From: Ricordea florida
Lineage: Eukaryota; Cnidaria; Anthozoa; Corallimorpharia; Ricordeidae
Assembly: GCA_949710005.1 (NCBI GenBank)
Contig: OX453274.1
Coordinates: forward strand, 28,123,240-28,187,239
Reading direction: 5' to 3'
Length of the DNA: 64,000 nucleotides
In this document: positions 55,691 through 64,000 of the stretch, piece by piece
How positions within the stretch are numbered: position 1 is the stretch's first letter
Layout: each line of letters begins with the position of its first letter
The notes under the pieces: model-generated
Seen by the model: the letters and a program-made list of their open reading frames with translations, nothing else
Databases searched by the model: none
Told to the model about the DNA's origin: nothing
Program-made: the position numbers and the translations under genes

Positions 55691-57085
55691 TGGAAGAATT
55701 AAGTAAGCCAATTGAGACACTCGCTGATGAATCATCCTTGAAATTAAAGCACGTTTAAGTATATTCGTACCTAGAATATCTTCTTCTAACGATTTACAAC
55801 CAACATGTAATAATGTTCCATTCCTAAGTACTTTACTACTGATATGTTTATCTCCTAAATCAATAAAAAGGGTGTTTTGACTTTTAAATCTAGCACTATT
55901 ATTAGTATTGATTCCAATTATTTGCTCATCTGGTTCAACATCCAAATCAACAGAACATTTAATTTTAGATTTAATCGTCATCGTAATAATCTCAATGGAC
56001 TTATCTTTAGATCTATAGTGCCCAACGGCGTACGTATCTGTGGAATCTCGTCTGATAATTCTTTTATCATCCAATGGTGATAAGGCGACTTTATTGATTG
56101 TCTCGGTATACATGTTATGGAGGTGACTATTAACAGTGTTCATCTTTCTCATTTGTTTTACCTGGTTCAATAAACACGCTTTATAATCAGCATGAGATGT
56201 GGAACGTTTAATAACGGATTTTTTTTATTCCCTTACATTTTTTCTTTTCCTTCTCATTATCCATTAGATACGAATATAATTTTGCTCGTAACCCGACGAA
56301 TTCGATGATTTGCTCCCCTCCATCTTCACTGCTCCCCCTCCATGCTTCATCATTAAACATTCCAATTATTTGTTTTTATTTAAAGCAGTTTTAATTCCAG
56401 TTGCATAATTTTCTGGAAAATTACTCGTATCGAACATAGATTTTACATCTGGACTGATATCCAGGTAACAATCTTTTGTTTTTTTTTTAAGGTACATTAA
56501 GCTGTCCGTAATGAACTAATAACTTCGCACTATTCCGTATTTCGGTTTAATATACTCATAATGCAATTTATACGTTAAAGTATTACTCAAGTCTAAAATA
56601 CACATGCCTTAATACACGGGTTTGTCAAATGTTCATTCTGGTTTTTCCACATGTATTGCTGCTAGATTTTCATCGAATACTGTGTCATGTTGGTAATTTG
56701 GTTGAATGATTAATTTTTTGGCGCTTTCTAGATCTTTGACTAATTTGATCTCTTTTCTGTTTCGAATATTTTCCATGGTTTTACCAAACACGGAATTATT
56801 CATAAGTTTAAAGAAATCCTTTTCGAAATCATTCGTTGCTTTTGTTCTTAGGTTAGTAATTAGATCAATGTACTTTTTCATCCACGTCGATTCCTCAAAC
56901 GTAAGACCACGGTGAATTTTGGTTATAATTAAACCATATTTTATATATTGTTTTAAATTTTCTCTGTGTAATACATAGTTGTTTTTGCTTTTAAGAGTAG
57001 GAATGAGTTTAGATACTTTATCTACTTTGATATGTTCCGGAGCTAGTCACGGGATAGTCGTTGTGTAGATCGTGTAATTCTCGTG
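55688..57085 (-). pseudogene. family B DNA polymerase, C-terminal part (Maverick 0)
   Basis: Homologous to the Maverick 2 polymerase, not to that of Maverick 1. Visible: FMKKYIDLITNLRTKA-like region, motif B LMNNSVFGKTMENIRNR, a damaged motif C region near 56500, and the end VKQMRKMNTVNSHLHN, with ETINKVALSPLDDKRII. After this the frame continues into an extra region of about 110 residues. Several stops and frameshifts. An insert of about 1.2 kb separates it from the rest. Confidence 0.85.
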
Positions 57086-57087
57086 GC

Positions 57088-58332
57088 TAATTAGTAAATA
57101 AACCCCTTCTGGTGGCTGGTATATCGGAGGATAATGCCCGCGGCTGAGAGATTGTCCGAAAAATGAACAGTTGGCCGAGAAGCGAAGCTTCGAGGGCATA
57201 TGTAAAATTTTGAGGACAATCTCTCAGCCAAGGGCATTATCCTCCCATATACCAGTAAGCCAGAAAGGGGTTTATTTATTTTATAACCCTCCGCGATCGC
57301 GAGTTGATTCTTACTTTGAACGTGTTGAAGAAAAAGAAAAACAATTCGTCTCACTATGATTACGACTGACGCAAACACAGCACGTACATTGATTGGTTAA
57401 AATTGTTTTACGTAAACTGTGATTGGACCAGAGCTTGACAAGCTGTCATGTCAAACATACTCTCGCAACACCCCTTACATGAAAATCTCGAAAACACGGC
57501 ACTTTGGTTTATTTTGTCAACTGTGTTGTTCGAGGACAAGTCAAAGCGAAACGTTTCCAGTGTATTAGAAAAGAAAATTCAACAATACCACTAACACTGC
57601 GAAAGAAATTCCCAAGAAATGACACCCATGAAAAAGAGAAATTGGAAAATCTCGTGTTGTTGGAGGATTTACGTTAAAAGTGGATTGTTCGCAAACTTGG
57701 CTTTGTTGTTGAATGGCGGGCGCTGAGTAGGTCGAAGAAAAAAAACAGGTAGAAGAACTATAGTTCCAAGAATAGATTGAACTGACTGAACTGAATTTTG
57801 TTGAGCTATTAATCGACCGATATTTGCCGATGACTCGAACAGTTTTTCTGTACTTGGCTTTGCATTGTTCGACTTGAGGGATTTATAATTATCTCTTGCG
57901 TAATTTATCGTTTTTGGCTTGGAAAGTTTTCTCAACTGGCAGCTTTAAAGACAGTGGGAAGTGTAGCTTTGTGCAAAACCAGCCTTTTTGCACATTTCAG
58001 TGGGGAGATTTTCAAGAATTTGATTGCCCAAGGGTTCGTAACTTTTGCTCACCTCGAGGCCACAAACACCAGCAGCTTATTTTGTTGATTTTCTTTTTTA
58101 TCCGCAGCTACAGCTGCGACTAACTACTTGACTGCGATCACTGGATTCTATAAAACGAGTTTGTTTAAAAAGAGACTGACTTTGTTGTGTTTTTTTGCGA
58201 CTGAAAAATCGCAGGGCAAATATCCACGCGGCCGAGGTATATCGCCTGATACCCGTCCAGCTATTTGACACCATGTGACCCAAAATAACCAATAAAATAG
58301 CGCGAAAATTATTTAGAGGGTCATAACTTAAA
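57088..58332. mobile_element. foldback-type insert in the Maverick 0 polymerase gene
   Basis: An insert absent from the Maverick 2 polymerase. At one end two arms of about 65 bp are inverted (57097-57160 and 57212-57280; AAATAAACCCCTTCTGG versus its inverse), enclosing a 50-bp loop. The remaining 1 kb has no recognisable gene. The far end contains GAGGGTCATAAC, a possible partner of ATAACCCTC at 57284. Exact ends and duplication are unclear, so it could be a composite of two elements. Confidence 0.55.
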
Positions 58333-60611
58333 TTAACCTCTAAAATACATGGAATATCCTGTTAATTATTTAATTCATCTTCAGTCATCCATCGGAGCCA
58401 TTAGTGGGTAATGGTTGACTCACGGACCATCCATATAAATTATTTGCGTCTAGGTATACTATAAATTGACTTGGTTTCGTAGGGTCGTAGTCTTTCATGT
58501 ATTTATTATTGGCCTTCCCATAACGGTTACTGATCATCGAGACTCCACCACGAGTTCCTGCTTCGATCATATGCAGCATATCTACGTCAGTTAGTAATTC
58601 CAGGTGAACACCAGTTAATTTCAAACATGCGTCCCATGTAAGACCATGCGCTGTAAACTACCAAAGTGGTTCAAAATTATACTTTTCCAGACATAAATCT
58701 CTAAAGTTCTCAAACACATCGGACAATAATACAATGCCCGATTTGCAATGTTAGTCGTGATAATATTGGAAGGATTTCATATTAACTTCGATTCAAACTT
58801 TTTGAGCATGTTCATAATCGTCCTCTGAAATGGATTCTTCGGTTAATTTGGAATAAGAGTCTTCTTTTGATGGCAAATACGTTGTTTTTAGCTTATGATT
58901 ATTATCAAACCAATCATAAGGAAAAACACCCTTTCTTTGTAATAATTATAATTGGTTACATTGATAATAATTCCACAGATTAATGAATTAGTGTTTGGGC
59001 AAATTTTCCACTAAATCATTTAAGCTAGTTGCCATGAAACGAAAACTATCAATGAATCTTAAATAAATATAAAGAGGAAACCTTTTTACCGTTTTTATCT
59101 ACTCTAGTATCAACTTTAATCTGTTTGGAAAATGAAATATATCGTTCGTTCGATACGACCACTGGCTTCTTCGATTAAGTCTAATTTAATGAGTAAATGA
59201 GAGTCATATCATGTTAGATTGTGTAATATTACAGGAATTAATTTTGGTATTTTATAATTAATATTTCATTCATTATGGGCCGCACCCCTATACTTGCCGG
59301 TCAAATGACAATGATCTAATACCTTATCGTCGTCTAATGGTTTTTCACAAACATGACATTTAGTCGCATTACTAAAATCGGTTTTATCAGAAGATGAAAG
59401 TATGACATCCCTTGGATATTTTATCTTGTTGTAAATATATTGTGTAGTATGTTCTAAACTGAGGACAAATTCTTTAGCTACATCATCTTTCTCAGATTTA
59501 GCTGTCTAATGTATTAATTTGGGTTTACAAATCGCCATATTACTTGGTTGTGAAAAATAACAAAATCCAGCGAGCGTATGTTTCTGATATTTCTGAGTAA
59601 AACTCTCATGATTTAATAAAGATTTGTGACAATTCAACGAATGTTAAACACCTGAAACAGAAGAATCTTTTGCCCTTGTGGTTATTTATTTTAGAGGAAA
59701 CGAGTTTACTAAAATCTTTAGTCCCCCAATAATGATTAGTACTCTCATTAGAAATAAGCAGTGACTTTCTAGGACATAATTACTATTACTTAGCGTTTGA
59801 AGTTTTTCGGTTTGATCATTGTATCCAATCACATTAATTTTATAGGGGTTACGTTTCTCAAACTCGTCTATGTCTTTATAGTCTACTGGGAATTTAATAT
59901 TTGTGCAGTCAAATTTTTGAAAGTTTTCTAACATTTGGGAAGTTAACCTTTGTGGGTTGTTATCTACGGGATACACAGCTGATGTGACTGCCCACTTGAA
60001 ACATTCATTATCATTTAGATTCTTAACATTAACAATAGCTTTTTTATCCGCGATAAACTTAGGGAGTGGTATATAACTACTACCGGAAATCGGATCAGCT
60101 TCAACTACTTGCATATAAAAATGGTCAACATTAATGAATTTCCATCCTGTAGCCTCAGCTTGGAAATTTGGTATTTTTTTAATATGGTTCTGGTTATTTT
60201 GTCTAGGATTTTCATGATATTATCTGATTCAGTAATCAATATGGGTTTTCCACCATTGAATCTAGAAAACATTTCTTTTGGTTCTCGTGTTGGCGAATCC
60301 AACTTAAACCTACAAGTTAATATAACTCGCAATTTGACTGGTTTCTCCATATTTCTAATTGTATTCAACAATGGAAGACTTATCTTATCCATGAATGATC
60401 GAGCATCACCTGTGTCTCCGTCAATTCTATAGTTTCTAAGGTACTTTTGAAGCGCTGTTTAATGTTCTCTTAAGGCATAATCTGACGGATTCTGATCATT
60501 TCTGTAGAGTTGTTGCATCCTCGATTTAGTTAGATCTTCTACTCGTTGGTTTACAGTTCTTCTTATTGGAGTAGGAACGTAAGACAGAAGCCAATCAGTA
60601 AATTCTCTCAT
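58333..60611 (-). pseudogene. family B DNA polymerase, N-terminal and middle part (Maverick 0)
   Basis: Starts with ATG near 60611. Recognisable: LRVILTCRFKLDSPT, the Cys-protease-like region NDNECFKWAVTSAVYP (about 60000), the endonuclease-VII-like domain with DHCHLTGKYRGAAH (about 59290), and palm motif A YLDANNLYGWSVSQPL (about 58440). All match Maverick 2. Many stops and small shifts. The SAP-like N-terminus of Maverick 2 is not present. Confidence 0.85.
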
Positions 60612-60837
60612 CGACACCTAGTTTCATCAGCTAGTCTTTCAGTAACTCGTCTTTGCTTGTCTTTCAGTAACTCGTGCTTTGGTTTGTTTTTGTTGCTGTT
60701 GTTGGTCTTAAAACTGGCACATTTTTTCTGGAATTCGTTGATCTAGGATATTTGGCGTTTGACTTGTGATTAATTAATTAGTACATTTCGATTTCTTTAA
60801 GTAGCTATTTAAAGGCATTGTATATGATTAATCAAAC

Positions 60838-60975
60838 ATGTTTAGTTATTGTGTCAAAGAAAGAAAAGAAACAGGATGTATCCAAGTCAGTGAAGAATAT
60901 ATTGTTACTAGTAATGATAGATTTATGGAGTTGATGCAAAATCTTGGATTGGGGCGGTTTCGTCCGAAGTCTTGA
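60838..60975 (+). CDS. 45-aa ORF near the right end of Maverick 0
   Basis: A small open frame from ATG to TGA with no recognisable domain. It is rightward, beyond the polymerase start, where no gene exists in Mavericks 1 and 2. It may be a relic or chance. Confidence 0.2.
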   Translation: MFSYCVKERKETGCIQVSEEYIVTSNDRFMELMQNLGLGRFRPKS

Positions 60976-61042
60976 GTTATTTTTAGTGGACTTCCGGAGA
61001 TAGCTCGTTAAACATTTATTAAAAATTTACTTGGTTTTAGAG

Positions 61043-61080
61043 GTGTGCCAGGATCCGCCTTTCTACACTACTATTATTAT
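61043..61080 (-). repeat. possible right terminus of Maverick 0
   Basis: GTGCCAGGATCCGCC followed by ACACTACTA resembles the Maverick 2 right terminus (GTGCCAGGACCCCC then ACTACTACATCA). It lies where the end is expected, outside the polymerase start. No matching left copy was found. Confidence 0.4.
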
Positions 61081-62188
61081 TAAGTGAGGACTGGAATAGT
61101 AAAACAATGAAATAATGAGAAATTATTGAGACCAATGACAACAAAACGAAATACTGCTGTGAGTTTGACAGTCGTCAGGCCTTAGAGGATGCATTACAAA
61201 GACGTAGGACCAGTCTCCACAGGGCTATAGAAATCTACATGGAAGAGGTAAAAAGTTGGAATTCCCCTCACGCACGGTGTCTTATAGAGAGAGACACCTC
61301 TTCTTTAACATTTGATCTACGCTAACTAACCTTAAAGTTTTACTTGACTTGGTTGCATTAAACTGTTGTTCTTACTCTCTGTAACACTTGTTCTAATAAG
61401 CATATTATTACTACTGCTGGATCTTGAATGTCTTAATTTAATAACATCACTATAACACACATTCTTGATGCAAACAGTTGTGTAGGCAGCGTAACGAAGA
61501 ATACATACTAATCGAAAATTGCAATTAAAGAGGTTTTCCTGTAAGCTGTTAAAAACGAAAAGCAAATACTGTACTTGTTGTTAGCGCCAAGACCGGTAAA
61601 ACGCGTTCAAGCGAGTTTCTATTGGTCTTAATTTTATTTCCGATTGAGTGACATTGTAAATTGGTCTAGCAGTTTTTTACCAGCTGGTGTCATCTAAAGT
61701 AGCAGTGCAAGCCCAAGGAATTGCGTGACATAATATTCTCTCGCTTTTAATGACAAAAATTGAAAGAGCTGGAATAATAAAACTCTCTAGAGATAATCGT
61801 TACGAACTCTGGTTTAAATATATTAATCGTAGTTTGTGATGCCATAACCAAGTCTATCTCAAATTTTCATTCCACGGTCCCATTTCAATTTCAAACCATG
61901 AGTTAGGCAAATGCTGAAGTCAAGGTGACAAAGAGTACAATCTCCCCATACATTACGGTCATCCATCTTGGAAAGAGATTTCCAAAGCTAACTTGGTCTT
62001 CAGGGTTACATTCGATATGCCTAGGCGACCAACAAAGCTCTATTCGCCACTCTCAAAACATTCAACGGAACGCCAGCCTATACGTCCGATTCTCTGACAA
62101 CTAGTGGCATACCAGTGACCAACATGGCAAATTTCATCTCTGCAATTCGTTTGGTAATGGAGGTAGCGGAGACATTTGTTATTGAAAA
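61081..62188. other. right flank, no gene recognised
   Basis: Mixed-composition sequence without a convincing ORF. Short minus-strand open stretch at 61332-61565 has no features. The composition changes from the AT-rich Maverick sequence to something closer to host DNA. Confidence 0.4.
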
Positions 62189-62582
62189 ATGTCAGTTCAG
62201 GGGTTGATGTTGACGTTCAACCATGCTGATGGATCTCTAGCTCTTATACTACAGAATTATCAAGCCTCCGAGAATTTCTTTCCTTCGCTTGGGGAAGAAA
62301 TGACAGGAATCAAGTTTGCAAGAATGCAAAGAGGACAAAGAGGACCTGGACCAACAAGCTGTCAGGAGAGAATCTGGAAATAACCCCAAAGCACCATGCC
62401 AGGTCGATTGGTCTAATGCTATTCGACTTGACCCCACTGACAATAGAGGAAAATGTCTGCACTTCGCCCCGTCGACAGCAGAAAGCATATTTGTAATGTT
62501 TGCTGCGCTACCTAAAGACGAATCAACGTGGTACTACGTAGAGATTTCTCCAACAAGAGTCGCTACTTATAAGGTTCGTTAA
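62189..62582 (+). CDS. possible host exon pair, unassigned
   Basis: Two overlapping open frames, the second (62316-62582) with a sensible composition (DWSNAIRLDPTDNRGKCL, FVMFAALPKDESTWYYVEIS) followed near its end by AAGGTTCGT, which could be a splice donor. I recognise no family. It could be a host gene exon or an old transposon fragment. Confidence 0.2.
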
Positions 62583-63118
62583 CTCGATACAGTTTTTACG
62601 CCAGCTTGAGGTTACTTTAGTACATGACAATTTCTAACAAGAACATCTTCTCGACAACAAGAAAGATCGACTACCGCACACAAATTTTTCTTTCAACTTC
62701 ATGATTATTAATTCTTAAATTAGAAGAATAACTAAAGCCTGTGAAAATGTGCTCTACATACTGGAAGGATACATGAAATTCTTAACAATCATGTTTAATA
62801 TAAATTTCTTGGGATTTAATGTTAAAATGACAATTACGAAATTACGAATTCACGAAATACGGCTACTGGTGAGCGACATGATCCAATATCCAGAAGGCAA
62901 TGACTTTAATGAAGATGGTTCTCAAAATCAGTCATTGGTAATTATGAGGATAAGTATGGGAGAATGAAACGCGGGTGAAATCAATGCTAAAGTTAAGAAT
63001 GCACAACTGAGTGCTCTTTGTACGAATGTTCTCAGGAAGTGAATCTTTGTTTCTCTGCCACAAAGGTAAACATTATATACACGTCGTTGAGCGTTGCCAT
63101 ATATTTAAGATATCTGTT

Positions 63119-63400
63119 GATAAATAGATAGATAGTTAGTTAGATAGTTTATTTCCAAATTCGCATCGCATCCCGTAGGCTGAATTAAACAGTTTTTTAC
63201 ATAAAATAAGTATTCATGTGAAAACTATTTACAATTGTACAAATATGAAATATATAATAAAACTATATCCTACAAAAACTTTAAAAACCTAATATGTAAA
63301 AAACATCATGTTCATCCTTGTTTTAAAATGGCCAAAATTATAAGACATATTTGCACAATTGCTCTACATTGATTTGCGGGCCATTATTTGCTCTATTGGT
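63119..63400 (-). repeat. possible LINE 3' tail with tetranucleotide repeat
   Basis: A (GATA/GTTA)n run at 63122-63150 is followed by TTTATTTCCAAATTCGCATC and AT-rich sequence, a layout like the 3' end of LINEs read on the minus strand. No coding part was seen. The remainder of 62583-64000 shows nothing else that I can support. Confidence 0.3.
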
Positions 63401-64000
63401 TTAGAGGCGGGGCAAAACGAAGGGGTGATGATTTTTGAGGTTGTCTGCTTTTAGGGAACAAATTTTAGACACCTAACGTCAACACCAGGGCCCTTGCCGA
63501 CGTCTGTTTTTACCAGTCTCTTTTGTGTGCATTACGGAGACTACAAAAAGCACATTGATTGAGTATGGAAAGAGTCTTGGGACCTCAGACAGCGATGATG
63601 TCTATACCTTAATATGATCGACAGCGAAGATCATCTTAACGAAACCTGACCAAAGCAGAGTGTAAGGGAAATACTGTGAAAGATGTGGAGCTCCAGATTT
63701 GTGTACAAAACTGCCACAACGATTGCGATCCTTTGGGGGGTAAGGGTTTTTTAGAATATTGGTGTCGTCCTAAGAACCCTATGAGTGCACGAGATGACAG
63801 AGCGGTTACACATTTGTTGTGAGCTGCATGTATGTAGTAAGCGCTAAGAGAGCGGAAATTTTGTATAAACACCCTTTAAGGAAGGGAGAGGAAATGGATG
63901 GGGGTGATACCCCGGAGTAAAATTATTGGGAGTAGCGTGTAGGGTTTTTAAAAGTGAAACATTTACCTTTCTTGAGACGTTTATAGCTGAGACGTTCGTG

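Larger units (their letters stand above)
1611..61080. mobile_element. Maverick 0: decayed Maverick/Polinton forming the outer frame
   Basis: Remnants in the usual order of this family bracket everything between: capsid-module pseudogenes (minus strand, 2.1-13.6 kb), an integrase gene (plus strand, 14002-54960 in five pieces) and a family B polymerase (minus strand, 55.7-60.6 kb). Each remnant is homologous to an intact gene of Maverick 1 or 2. Stops, frameshifts and deletions are common, so it is old. The right end probably lies near 61080, where a motif like the Maverick 2 terminus occurs. The left end was not found, so 1611 is only the first plausible gene. Most of the span is later insertions. 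Confidence 0.65.

Noticed and set aside
62249-62488. 79-codon minus-strand ORF in the right flank
   Set aside because: It is antisense to a better-composed plus-strand frame and shows no features.

Overview
This window looks like metazoan, probably cnidarian, genomic DNA: it is AT-rich, intergenic and packed with nested transposable elements. I see no confident host gene. Almost everything recognisable belongs to large virus-like DNA transposons of the Maverick/Polinton (adintovirus-like) type, plus Helitron-like elements, a Ty3/gypsy LTR retrotransposon, a LINE fragment and small DNA transposons. The cnidarian assignment is an inference from element style.

Layout. An old, decayed Maverick (here Maverick 0) forms the outer frame, from about 1.6 kb to about 61.08 kb. 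Its left part (2.1-14.0 kb, minus strand) holds remnants of capsid-module genes, a tandem array of a small repeated domain, a truncated packaging ATPase and a TFIIB-like pseudogene. A gypsy-like LTR element (2648-8282) sits inside the domain array, and one of its LTRs is split by a LINE tail (7349-8200). The integrase gene of Maverick 0 starts at 14002 and ends at 54960. It is cut into five pieces by Helitron-like element A1 (itself carrying Helitron-like A2 and complete Maverick 1), complete Maverick 2, Helitron-like element B and a 299-bp TAA-duplicating MITE. The polymerase gene of Maverick 0 lies at 55.7-60.6 kb and is broken by a foldback-type insert (about 57.09-58.33 kb).

Maverick 1 (19690-35492, 15,803 bp, target duplication TAATGG) and Maverick 2 (35642-50659, 15,018 bp, target duplication TGGCT) look young and nearly intact. 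Each has long inverted repeats and one or two small rightward genes at the left end. Then comes a leftward block: penton-like protein, C-terminally anchored 515/536-aa protein, glycine-rich hydrophobic protein, coiled-coil membrane protein, small membrane proteins, packaging ATPase and putative double-jelly-roll capsid protein. A rightward retrovirus-type integrase follows, and a leftward protein-primed-type family B DNA polymerase closes the element. The morphogenesis and integrase genes are close homologues in the two elements. The polymerases are of two very different kinds: one carries a zinc finger and a Vsr-like nuclease domain, the other an endonuclease-VII-like domain.

How the parts fit. 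Integrase and terminal repeats move the element, the polymerase copies it, and the capsid protein, penton, ATPase and several membrane proteins would make a membrane-containing particle. Nearly every morphogenesis gene has a TTTAAAGA-like motif 20-38 nt upstream of its start codon, which suggests a dedicated late promoter. The flanks (1-1.6 kb and 61.1-64 kb) hold only unassigned short ORFs and repeat fragments.
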